Assembly: GCF_013044505.1 (NCBI RefSeq)
Contig: NZ_JABERD010000008.1
Span: 43,955-107,954, forward strand
DNA: 64,000 nucleotides
From: Streptomyces sp. S3(2020)
GTDB lineage: Bacteria; Actinomycetota; Actinomycetes; Streptomycetales; Streptomycetaceae
Direction of reading: 5' to 3'
Below the pieces are notes generated by a model. That model did no database searches and was not told the origin of the DNA. It saw only the letters and a list, made by a program, of their open reading frames with translations. Positions 9,001 through 17,300 of the stretch are shown one piece after another. Each line of letters opens with the position of its first letter. The stretch's first letter is position 1. A program made the translations under genes and the position numbers.

Positions 9001-11372
9001 AGCGAGCCGACCGCGCAGAAGCCGCGCCGGTCGGTGGAGCGACGGTAGGCCTTGGTGAGCGAGGCGATCTCGATCTGGTCGCCGAGCGTGGTGCCGGCGC
9101 CGTGTGCCTCGATGCTGGTGATGGTCTCGACGTCGACGTCGGCGCGGCGCAGCGCCTCCAGCACCACGCGGCCCTGGGCGTCCGGGCTCGGCACGGCGAA
9201 GCCGCTGGTGCGGCCGGAGTGCTGGACGGCCGAGCCGCGGATGACGCCGTAGATGTGGTCGCCTGCCGCCTCGGCCTCGGACAGGGGGCGCAGCAGCACG
9301 GCGCCCACGCCCTCGCCGGGCACGTAGCCGTCGGCTCCCGCGCCGAACACACGGCAACGGCCGTCGGTGGAGAGCAGGTTGTTCTCCGCCAGCCGCAGGT
9401 ACTTGAAGGGGTGCAGGGAGAGGTTGACCCCGCCGGCCAGAGCCGCCCGGCACTCGCCGCGCCGGATCGCCTCGCAGGCCAGGTGGATGGTGGTCAGCGA
9501 GGACGAGCAGGCGGTGTCCAGGGAGACGCTGGGGCCGCGGAAGTCGAAGGCGTAGGAGACCCGGCTGGTGATCAGAGAGAAGGTGGAGGCGACGATCTGC
9601 GGGTTGTCGCGGGCGAGTTGTTCCAGGGCGTGCAGCTGATAGTCGTTCCACATGACGCCCGCGAAGACGCCGACCGCGCCGCCGGTCTGTCCGACCAGTT
9701 GCTCGGGGGTGTATCCGGCGTCCTCGACGGTCTGCCAGGCGGTCTCCAGGAAGAGCCGTTCGTGCGGGTCCATCAACTCGGCCTGGCGCGGGGAGATGTT
9801 GAAGAACAGCGGGTCGAAGTCCTCGACACCGTCAAGGAATCCGCCCCACTTGCCGTGGGTCTTGCCGCTGATGTGCCGGCCGGGGGCGAACCAGGGTGTG
9901 TGGTCCCAGCGTTCGGGCGGTACCTCGCTCACACAGTCTCGGCCGTCCCGCAGCACCTGCCAGAACTCACGGATGTCGGCGGCGCCCGGGTAGCGTCCGG
10001 CGAGGCCCACCACGGCGATCGGCTCGTCGTGGGAGTGCGGCGCCGGTTCGGGTCGCGGTGCCCCCTGGGGCTCGGCCCGCGGGGCGGGGGCCTGCACGAC
10101 GACTGGTTCCTGCGGGGTGGGGGTGCCGCCGGGCAGCACATGTCCCTGGCCCCGCAGATGGGCGGCGAGGCTGTTCACGGTGGGGTACTCGAACAGCAGG
10201 GTCGGGTACAGCTCGGTGCCGAGCAGCTTCTCCAGCGCTACGGCGATGGTGAGCAGGTTCACCGAGTCCAGACCGAGGTCGTAGAAGCCCCGGTCCTGGT
10301 CCATCGGCGCGTCTCCGCTGCCCAGCGCCTCCGCCACGAGGTCGCTGATGGCCGCCTCCAGCGTGCGCTGTCCTTCCGCGACCGGCGGCTCGGTCTGCCT
10401 GGGCGAGCGCGGCGACACCAACGGCACGGGCGGCGCGGGCGGCGTCTGCGCGGGGGCCGTCGCGCCTTCGGCGAGCCGGGTGATGAGGTCGGCGGTCCGT
10501 ACGCGCTTGGCCCGGAACCCGGTGATGCGGGCGACGACGCTGCCGTCCGGGTGGCAGATGTGCAGGTCCGCGGTGACGGTCTCGGCGTCCAGCTCGCGCT
10601 GCTCCACGCGCGGCACGTACACCTGCGCCGCGGCGCCGAGCGGGGCATACGCGCGGAACGACTCGATGTAGATCGGGATGAAGGGGCGCTCGGCCTGTTC
10701 CCGCTGCTCGGGCTCGAACTGGAGGAAGGGCACCAGGGTGGAGAAGTCCAGGGTGACCGGGTGGATGTGGAAGTGGTCCAGGTACTCCTGGGCGTCGGGG
10801 CCGAGCCGCACGTCGCCGAGGGAGTAGCCGTCGCCGCGGTAGACGGTGCCGTCCACCTTCATGAAGTCCCGGTGGTGGATGTCGACTTGGCGGGCGAAGG
10901 CGTACAGCGCGTCGGCGTCGTAGATCTGGTCGGCGGCGGCCTTGAGCCGGTCGGTGTCGACGTGCCCGGCGGGCTCGGGTGCGGAAAGACGGATCTCCGC
11001 CTGGAAGTTGGTCTCCCAGGCGTCGTCGAGCACGACTCCCGCGCTGACCGGCCTGCTGCGCACGGTCACCGGCAGCACACCCTGCGGGGACGGGGAGTCC
11101 ACCGCGATCTGTAGTTGCCGGTCCCGGTCCCCGGCGGCCACCACGGGTGCGATGAACAGGCAGCGGCGCAGTTCGGCCGCGGCCGGGTCCACGCCCGCGT
11201 GCCGCAGGAGCCTCAGGACCAGGTCGAGGAAGAAGACGCCCGGCAGGACGGGCGTGCCGTGCACGAGGTGGCCGCGCACGATCTCGTCCTGGGCGGTGAC
11301 GCTGGTGACCAGATGTCGGCCGGCCAGCCGGTGCTGATCGGCCTCGAAGCGGGGATCGACCACGGTCGACAT
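1..11372 (-). CDS. trans-AT polyketide synthase, partial (DH-ACP-KS-KR-ACP-KS0-ACP-KS-MT-ACP-KS...)
   Basis: ATG start at 11372, three bases after the stop of the upstream PKS gene. The frame stays open to the left edge (3790 codons seen), so the 3' end is missing. Domains in order: a dehydratase (HxxxGxxxxP with His35, second acid about Asp209); ACP (GLDS, about residue 370); KS (about 449-877, DTACSSS, EAHGAGT, KSNVGH); KR (TGGAGGLG about 1319, YTVGN about 1463); ACP (GVDS, about 1606); KS (about 1699-2100); ACP (GLTS, about 2224); KS (Cys about 2478, EAHGTGT, KAHLGH); C-methyltransferase (EAGAGTGG about 3090); ACP (about 3340); KS (from about 3415, intact triad). No AT domain exists, only short post-KS linkers ending in motifs like PLPTYPF, so extender units must come from the free AT. 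The second KS keeps Cys1867 but has Asn2002 and Ala2042 instead of the two catalytic histidines, so it should pass the chain on without elongating. The leading DH completes a module whose KS ends the preceding protein. Confidence 0.95.
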   Translation of the reverse strand, partial: MSTVVDPRFEADQHRLAGRHLVTSVTAQDEIVRGHLVHGTPVLPGVFFLDLVLRLLRHAGVDPAAAELRRCLFIAPVVAAGDRDRQLQIAVDSPSPQGVLPVTVRSRPVSAGVVLDDAWETNFQAEIRLSAPEPAGHVDTDRLKAAADQIYDADALYAFARQVDIHHRDFMKVDGTVYRGDGYSLGDVRLGPDAQEYLDHFHIHPVTLDFSTLVPFLQFEPEQREQAERPFIPIYIESFRAYAPLGAAAQVYVPRVEQRELDAETVTADLHICHPDGSVVARITGFRAKRVRTADLITRLAEGATAPAQTPPAPPVPLVSPRSPRQTEPPVAEGQRTLEAAISDLVAEALGSGDAPMDQDRGFYDLGLDSVNLLTIAVALEKLLGTELYPTLLFEYPTVNSLAAHLRGQGHVLPGGTPTPQEPVVVQAPAPRAEPQGAPRPEPAPHSHDEPIAVVGLAGRYPGAADIREFWQVLRDGRDCVSEVPPERWDHTPWFAPGRHISGKTHGKWGGFLDGVEDFDPLFFNISPRQAELMDPHERLFLETAWQTVEDAGYTPEQLVGQTGGAVGVFAGVMWNDYQLHALEQLARDNPQIVASTFSLITSRVSYAFDFRGPSVSLDTACSSSLTTIHLACEAIRRGECRAALAGGVNLSLHPFKYLRLAENNLLSTDGRCRVFGAGADGYVPGEGVGAVLLRPLSEAEAAGDHIYGVIRGSAVQHSGRTSGFAVPSPDAQGRVVLEALRRADVDVETITSIEAHGAGTTLGDQIEIASLTKAYRRSTDRRGFCAVGSLKSNVGHLEAAAGIAALTKVLLSMRHGTIVPTLHTERLNQEIPFDDSPFYVARERRDWPRVVDPRTGATAPRRAGISAFGFGGANVHMVLEEYAAQGGARSDDPAGPQVVPLSARTPDALRVQAERLRRFLSEDPDLPFADVAHTLRTGRRALEHRLAVVAHDSAELVDLLTAYGAGQTDPTRVFTGRAGRDGGGRADGTDPARTAAAWVGGAETDWATRSGRRVPLPTYPFERKRCWIPMSEGGASAPAPGEAPTGADAPGPAPVAVASDPSVDRDGRASGAEPTVLTDVSRIRAMPAAAAAAAVPTAVPDGLLVYEPVWAPKDPEGGTLPDGVLLVLDDDAGRVAELRRRVVARVVAVRSGTGFARTSADEFTVDPTAEQDHRAVADALRAEGAYPAAVLDLWPLGAALGPSVARDSAFALARAWLTSCTATLPVVYAYAADAEDPEHAAVGGLARGVRREQPKLALKTVCLDPALGVEEQCRAVLAEAVAWQDIEVRVRRTGREVLGFRRVTTTAAADVPLARDGGTYLITGGAGGLGRLVARRLAERADVRIALLGRSGHGAEQSAAVAEIAALGARARYYPCDVTDRAAVTDTVSAVVADLGPLTGVLHAAGVVEDGLLLHKDTAGIHRVTAPKTVGTRLLDEATRDARLDYFLLFSSTTSVLGTIGTTDYTVGNRYLDSFAHHRQDLRARGERHGRTLSVNWPLWADGGMRINPAVERPVLEANGLEPLSTTDGLAALEFALGHPAAQLAVFRGDVRRLEDRLTLHPDTPPAARPGVDADALCRELAGIFADVLKVPVEDLDPEEDLSDYGVDSIAAMRVLDVVEQRYGTAVVPSVVARRRTLRALADHLADELPAAVGASATRPDVPGRAAEPAPAPAPAPAPAPAAASPRAVGGGRRSTSGRIAVVAAAVRVPGAASVEEFWQNLVRGIHSVSRTPADRWSPDWFDRADPDVVEAARWGGFIEGIDRFDAEFFGISKQDAAWMDPQQRLSLELAQELLDRAGYARKELAGERVGVFLGVGANDYVRRNCIGGPPTTPQLLVSALPNMVATQISHVFDFRGPSLTVDTACSSSLVAVHQAVQSLLAGECDHAVAGGCELLLDPFVYLGLGRAGVLSGDGHSRVFDREATGTVPGEGLGMVLLKTEEQALRDGDQVLATLLASAANNDGRTLGLTAPSHEAQTELLRTALRAARVDSPSIGYLEVNGSASRFGDPIEIHAAAEVYRSLGSDTQHCAVGSVKSNLGALLHAGGIASLVKTVLAVQHGYLPATLHCAEPHPRLGFDRTPFYPVTSGRPWPEATGSPRRAAVSSFGFGGTNCHVVLEQAPEGHTPRRTPLALTRFDRRRRWITAGAGSPGSDLPPASTPRDYGEPPAARAHPDTATAAEATPMTTGDPVLHAVTDHLDELVRERLGTPVPPDRAGFLDLGLTSADLMALNDRIESDLGCSLVPTVFFRHPDVPQLAAHLRAEFPEQTARLARAATARKAPEPVVAVPADPGTATHPDQPRPAARPFDGAIAVVGMAGRFPGARDTATLWRRLLNGDDLVTDVPADRWDHPAVYDPHGGDGRTDCPRGGFVADADSFDAALFGMSRDEARAMDPQTRLLLEVLWETAEDATVAGRLRGSDTGVFVGRSFRDHEEEMIRAGQADGPYAPIGTAVSMSANRPSHFFDLTGPSLTVDTACSGSLYAVHLAVNALRRGECRMAFAAGTNLILTPRHYTQLSAIGALSPSGACHAFDERADGYAPAEAVAAVLLKPLADALRDGDPVHAVIRGSAVNHGGRAGSVTAPNPARQTDLLRAAWADAGISPDTLGYLEAHGTGTKLGDPVEVDGLTAAFAEHTSRSGFCVLGTAKAHLGHTEAAAGLTGLVKTVLTVRHGVLPAMPGYARPNPYCTLDDGPLRVNRATEQWETAGGVPRRAGVSSFGFGGAYAHVVLEQAPQDSQTPQAPERRMGTDGLMVFPYSAADVDRLREVIARQRSFVADSDAPLDSIAATLQHGRFPLPARAAVVAADRRSLLRGLDELLATGLTGDRVRLVGGDPADTAADTARRWTDGTTDAWPTPLETAARRVPLPTYPFARERHGLPLPPATPGTASVSASASVPHRTQGATPGTLLAAAPAAAAAELAADAWLRDASYDGLKIAAALRELGVTAGRMLDADLRARLGRDPLAPGALDALAADPSYERLTRVIEGVLRRSRAADPSPFRAGELDALLARHPELSAHVRLVAECLPALPDVLAGRVDPLELYFSGDHPDVLADIYRGNAIADHYNELVARAVHAFAAARLAAEPGRPVRIVEAGAGTGGTTDRVLQLLATLGPDAARVDYRYTDVSPSFFRAAEREFGGRGVPLRFDVLDLEADPAAQGFAPGCADLVLAANVVHATRRVSRSLGRLRGLLGDGGVLVLNEVTCNLDYLALMFGMIPGWWAFEEPAERLPGAPLLDVPRWRTALEAAGFAGVRPLGATGVPEDELDQSVLLAAATPTPALTSTPATGTTTAEETVASGTATPEGLIEHLAGVFAEFLRVPLADMDPTATFDRYGLDSLGAIQLVRRLEQDFGPLPKVLLYECTTLDAVARHLREHAPDASARFTVTAPPAPAPQSRRPDHEATVTDDPVVIVGLSARFPGSPDLDTLWRNLRDGADLVTEIPAERFDWRRIYGDPVRTPGRTNSKWGAFIDGVAEFDAAFFGISPLEADLMDPQQRLFLQAAWAAVEDAGHSPSSLRGTRTGVFVGATSHDYDGHLTALGRDREAHSSSGLAHCIIANRVSYLMDLHGPSQSVDTACSSSLFALHAAVQAIRGGDCDQAIAGGVHLLLTEPLYVALGQTGMLSPTGRCRTFDESADGFVRGEGVAAVLLKPLSRALADGDTVHAVVRGSGTGHGGHVQSLTVPNPAAQAGLVSSVLRGAGVDPHTVSYVEAHGTGTVVGDPIEVRGLRLAFAELTGEHGEVSEPWCGLGTIKSNMGHLEAAAGIAGLVKVVLAMRHGVLPASIHYQR

Positions 11373-11375
11373 AGG

Positions 11376-14300
11376 TCAGGTCAGCTCCTCGTGGAGTTCG
11401 AGCATGGGTCGGCGAACCGCACCCGCGGGCCGGGGACGGGGTTCGGAGAGCGTCGGGACCGAGGCCACGGGCAGGCCGGGTTCCGGTTCCAGCGCGAGCA
11501 GCGTCCGGGCCGCCGGACGCGACACCGTAGGCGCCGACGACGCCGACGGCTCAGACGGTTCAGACGGCGTCGGCCGGTCGAGCCAGTGCCGGGTCCGGCG
11601 GTACGGGGCGGGCGGCAGCGCTGTGCGACGCGGGCGGTACCGCTCCCGCTCCTCAGGGAGCAGTTCGCGCAGCAGCACATGGGCGTTGGTGCCGCCGAAC
11701 CCGAAGGCGCTGAGCCCCGCCCGTCGCACGCCGCACCGCGGTGTCCAGGGCTCCGTGGTGAGCGCAGGCCGGAACGGGGAGGTGTCGAAGGCGAAGCGCG
11801 GATTGGGCCGCTCGCAGTGCAGGGTGGGCGGGATGGTGCCGTGGACGAGCGAGAGGATCACCTTGTGCAGGCCGGCCATACCGGCGGCCATCAGCAGATG
11901 ACCCATGTTGGACTTCACGCTGCCGACCGCGCAGTGGCCGACCGCGTCCGTCGTGCGACGGAAGGCACGGGTGAGCGCCTGTAGTTCCATCGGGTCGCCG
12001 ATCATGGTGCCGGTGCCGTGCGCCTCGACGTACGTCACCGTGTCGGCGCCGACTCCGGCCGCGGCCAGGGTGTCGGCGACCACCTCCTCCTGCGCCTGGG
12101 GATTCGGCGTGGTCAGCCCCATCGTGCGGCCGTCGTTGTTGAGCAGGCAGGCCTCGATCACGGCGTGGATCCGGTCGCCGTCGGCGAGCGCCCGGTCGAG
12201 CGGTTTCAGCAGCACCGCCCCCACTCCCTCGCCCAGCACGATGCCGTTGGCGGCGGCGTCGAAGACATGGCAGGCGCCGTCCGGTGAGAGCGCCCCGGAC
12301 GCGCTGAGCTTCAGGAAGGGTGTCTCGTCCAGCAGCAGGTCGCCGCCGCCCACCAGCGCCGCCTCGCAGTCACCGGCTGCCAGTGCCCGCAGGGCGAGTT
12401 GGAGCGCGGTCAGCGACGAGGAGCAGGCGCTGTCCACGGTGACGTGAGGTCCGCGCAGGTCGTAGACGTGGGCGGCGTGGGCGGCGATGAAGTTCTGGTT
12501 GAGGCCGGTGACGGTGTTGCGGTGCGGGACGGCCACCCGCCCGCCGTAGGTGCTGGTGCCGGATCCCATGTAGAACGCGATCCGCCGCCCGGCCACGTCC
12601 GCGCGGGAGTAGCCGGCGTCGCGCAGCGTCTGCTCCACCGCCTCCAGGGACAGCCGCACCAGTGGGTCCACATGGCTCGCGTCGGCCGGGTCGATCCCGA
12701 AGAACTCCGGGTCGAACTCCTCGATCCCGTCCAGGAATCCGCCCCATTTGCTGCTACTGCGGCCCGGTGTGCGCTCCGGTGCCCACAGTCGCCGGTGGTC
12801 CCAGCGGGAGGCGGGCACCTCGGTGATGCCGCTACGGCCGTCCCGCAGCAGTTGCCAGAACCGCTCCAGGTCGGGCGCGCCGGGGTAGCGGCCCGCGGCA
12901 CCGATGACGGCGACCAGGTCGGGGCGGGTCTGACGGACAGGTCCGGCGGCGGCGGAGATCGCGCTGACGCCCGCCTGCGGGGTGACCGTGCCGGTGTCCC
13001 CCTGCCCGGCCCCGGACTCGTCGCGCATCCAACGGGCCGCACCTGTGGGGTGTTCGGCGCACAGATACGTGGCGAGTCGGGAGCAGGTCGGGTACTCCAG
13101 CACGAGCGAGGGTGACAGCGACTCCCCGACGAGACCCTCGAGTTGGGCCACGATGGCGGCCACCAGGATGGAATCGACGCCGAGTCCGGTGAAGTGTGTG
13201 TCGGGCCCGATCCGCTCGGCGGGCATCAGCAGGGCGCGGGCCAGCAGTCGGGCGACGGCCTCGGCGACGGTCGCGGGCTCGGGCTCGGCGCCTTCGGTGT
13301 CCGGCTCGGGCATGGGTGCTTCCTCGGGTCCACGGTCGAGATCGGATAGGGGCACGGGCAGGGGCCATACGGCCGGGTCGACGGCGGCTGCCACGCAGTG
13401 CGAGCGCCCCGATGCCAGGGCGGCTTCCAGGAGGTCCAGGCCCTGTTCGACGGTGTGCGGGGCGAAGCCGTGCTCCGCGTACCGGGGGCTGCGCACCTCG
13501 CCCATGCCGGCGCCGGACCAGCTGCCCCAGGCCACGGAGAGGATCCGGGGGGAGCCGGAGTTCCGTTCGGCCACGGCGTCCAGTACGGCGTTGCCGGCCG
13601 CGTAGTCGGCGATTCCCACGGCCAGTTCGGGCAGGGTGGCCGACAGCGAGGAGTACAGGACGATCCACTCCGGCGTGTCCTCGCGCAGCTCGGTCAGCAG
13701 CGCCAGCGTCCCCTCCCCCTTGGGCCGCCAGGTGGCCCGTACGGAGTCCAGGTCCTTGTGGACGAACGCGGGCGTCTTGAGGTCGACGGCCCCGGCGCAG
13801 TGCAACACCCCGCCGACGGGCCCGAGTTCCTCCCGGACCCGGCCGAGGAAGCCCCGCAGACCGACGACATCCGTCAACTCACCGGTATGCAGCAGGAGTT
13901 CTACGCCCTGACGCTCCAGCTCCAGCAATGCGACGAGGCGTTGGTCGGAACTGTCCGTGGTCCAGGAGGAGCGTGGCGGCAGCGGGCGCAGGCCGAGCAA
14001 GGCCAGCCGCCTCGCACCGCGTTCGACGAGCCGTCGGGCGGCGGCCATGCCGAGCCCGCCGGTGCCCCCGGTGATCAGATAGCTCCGGGACGGGTCGACC
14101 CGCACCGGCTCCGGCGTCGCCCGCGGCACCCGGAGCAGCCGGGGCGCCAGGCGTCGGCCGTCGCTGAGCCGTACCTCGGGTTCGCCCGCGTCCAGAGCCA
14201 GTTCGGCCTCCACCAGGCGCAGCAGGGCCTCGCCGTCGCCCGCGGGGATGTCGCAGGTGACCGTGGTGGCCGACACGTGGGAGTACTCGGCACCGAGGGA

Positions 14301-17300
14301 GCGTACGAGTCCGGCCATGCGGGCGGCGGCCCAGGACGAGCCGGCCACACCGGAGGTGAGGTGCAGCAGCCGTAGCGGACGGCCCTCGGCCGACGACACG
14401 AGGGCTTGCAGCAGCCCCACGCGCCCGAGTTGGCCCACCTGGGCCTGCGGTCCGACGAGGTCGGTCAGGTCCGCCACCGCGTCGAGGCGGGGGTGTGCCG
14501 AGCGCAGCCGTTCGCCCAGAGCCCGGCCCGCCACACCGTCGTCCGGATCGATTTCGTGTTCGTCTCGGCCGAGGCGGGGCAGCGCGGAACGCTCCCGTAC
14601 GACGATCCAGTCGACCGTGTCGCCACCGGGCAGGGCGGCGGTCACCGGCAGCGTGGTGTCGCGGCCGAGCAGCAGGACGCACACCGGACGCGATCCGCCC
14701 GGCGCGGCAGGCACGGGCTGGACGGGTTCCCAGGAACGGCTCAGCAGGGCGGGCTCGTGCCGGACGTGCCGCGGGTCGGTCTCGTCGGGCAGGCGGACGT
14801 CGTCCGGCTCGTGAGGGGGGCTGTTGGTCCGGTGCGGGTGCCCAGGCGTTCGGTCGTCGTCGGTGCCCGCGGCGCCTGGCGGACCGTACCGCCTGCTGGT
14901 GGTGAACGGGTACAGCGGGAACCGCACACGCCGCCCGCCCTGCGGGAACAGCGCCGCCCAGTCCGCACCGCCGCCCGCCGTCCACTCGCGCACCGCGTCG
15001 GCCAGGGGGTCCGGAAGCGGTGGTCGCACCGAGGGTTCGCGGCCCGCGAGGAAGTCGGCCAGGAGTGCGCGGAGTTCGGCTGTGTCGCGGCAGACCAGTG
15101 CGAGCCGCCGCGGCAGCGCGGTGCGGCCGGTGCGGGAGGTGTGGGCGAGGTCGGCCAGCGGGGTGCCGTTGTTCGCGAGGAAGTCGTGCAGGCGTGCCGC
15201 GTAGGTACGCAGCCGTTCGTCGTCGGTGGCCGAGAGCGTGACGATCTGCGGGCCGTGATCGGTGGCAGGCGTGGCCGCTACGCCGGGGGGTGCCTCCTCC
15301 AGGACGGCGTGGGCGTTGGTGCCGCCGAAGCCGAAGGAGCTGACGCCTGCCCGCCGGGGCTGCTGCGGTGTGCGCCGCTCCCAGGGTTCCGGGCCGGTGG
15401 CGAGCCGCAGGGTGCCGTCCGTCAGGTCGATGTGCGGGTTGACCTCCTTCAGGCGGGGCGTGCCGGGCAGGGTGCGATGACGCATGGCCTGCACGACGGC
15501 GATCAGCCCGGCCATGCCGGAGGCCGACTCCAGGTGGCCGATGGCGGCCTTGACCGCGCCCAGCACACAGCCGGTGGGCTCCGCGCCGGTGCCGCCGAGG
15601 GCCATGCGCAGCCCCTCGATCTCGATCGGGTCGCCCAACTCGGTACCGGTGCCGTGCGTCTCGACGTACGCGAGCGAATGGCCCGGCACACCGGCGTCCC
15701 GGAGCGCGGCGGTGACCACGTCGGCCTGGGCGGACGGGCGGGGCGCGGTCAGGGAGTGCGCCCGGCCGCCGTGACCGACGGCGATCCCGCGCAGGACGGC
15801 GTGCACGGGGTCACCGTCGGCGAGGGCCCGGGACAGCGGCTTGAGCAGCACCGCCGCCACGCCCTCGCCCCGGACGTAGCCGTCGGCGGCCCGGTCGAAC
15901 GTGTGGCAGTGCCCGGTCGCGGAGAGCATCCCGGCGCCCGTCAGCGACGCGAAGTACGTGGGCGAGAGCAGCACATTGACACCGCCGGCCAGGGCCAGGT
16001 CGCAGTCGCCGGAGCGGAGCGCGGTGACGGCGTGCTGCAAGGCCACCAGCGAGCTGGAGCAGGCGGTGTCGACCGCCTCGCTCGGGCCCCGCAGGTCGAG
16101 TTGGTGGGAGACCCGGTTGGCGATGACGCTGTGCACGTTGCCGGTGGCGAGGTGGGGATGGGCGGTGTCGCCGCTGCGGGCGAGCAGTTCGGTGTAGTCA
16201 CTGAGGGTCGCGCCGGCGTAGACACCCGTACGGGAACCGGCGAGCGTCCGCGGATCGCGGCCGGAGTCCTCGATGGCATGCCAGCTCGCCTGGAGGAACA
16301 GCCGTTGCTGGGGGTCCATCAGGGCGGCCTCGCGCGGCGAGATACCGAAGAACTCCGCGTCGAAGGCGTCCACGTCGGCGAGGAACCCGCCCTTCGGGCC
16401 GGCCCCGTCCGCCCAGGCTCGCACCGGGCCGCCGACCCGCTCGCCGGGCGTGTCCGCGGCGCCGGGAGTGACGCAGTCCCGTCCGGCGAGGAGGTTCGCC
16501 CAGAACGCGTCCGCGTCGTCCGCTCCGGGGAAGCGCCCGGCCATGCCGATGACGGCGATGGGCTCCGCACCGGTGGTGGCGGGGAGTTCCGGCGTGGCGC
16601 TCGGGGCCGGAGCCTCTGCCGGGGTGGGCACCGTCTCGGCGACGGCCCCGTGGGTCTGTGCCAGGAACCGGCTCAACTCCCGGACCGTGGGGTGTTCGTA
16701 GACCGCCACCGGGGTCAGGGCGAGTCGGTACACCTCGTTGAGCCGGTTGACCAGCCGGACCGTCTGCACCGAGTCCATGCCGACGTCCCCGAACCGGTCG
16801 TCCGCGCCCAGTACTTGGGCGGGCAGCTTGAGCAGGGCGCACACCTCGGCGGCGACCCGCTCGTGGACAGCCGCTCCGGCCGCCCGCTCACCCGACGCTG
16901 CCGCGTTCACGGCGGCAGCGTCGAGCGCGCCGCCGAGCGCGGCGCTGATACGGGCCTGATCGCCATGGCCGACCAGATAAGCGCCGGACTCGATCGTGAG
17001 CAGTACGTCCAGGGCACGCAGCGCCTGCGTCGTGGTGAGGGGCCGAAGACCTGTGGTGGACGCGGTGAGCTCGATGACGTCCTGGGGCATGCGCATGCCT
17101 CCGTCCCGCCACAGCGGCCAGGCGGCGGAGACGGTGCGCCCGTGCCGCAGGCCGCGTCTGCGCAGTTGCTCGCGCTGTTCGGCGAAGGCGTCGAGGAAAC
17201 GGTTGGCGGCCGCGTAGTCGCACTGCCCGGCGTTGCCCGTCCAGCCGACGAAGGAAGAGGTCAGCAGCAGGAAGTCCAGGTCGTCGGATGCGGTGAGGCG

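Noticed and set aside
4776..11114. A 2112-codon plus-strand open frame
   Set aside because: It lies opposite the PKS gene, has no family motifs and is Gly/Arg/Val-rich, as expected of an antisense shadow in GC-rich coding DNA.
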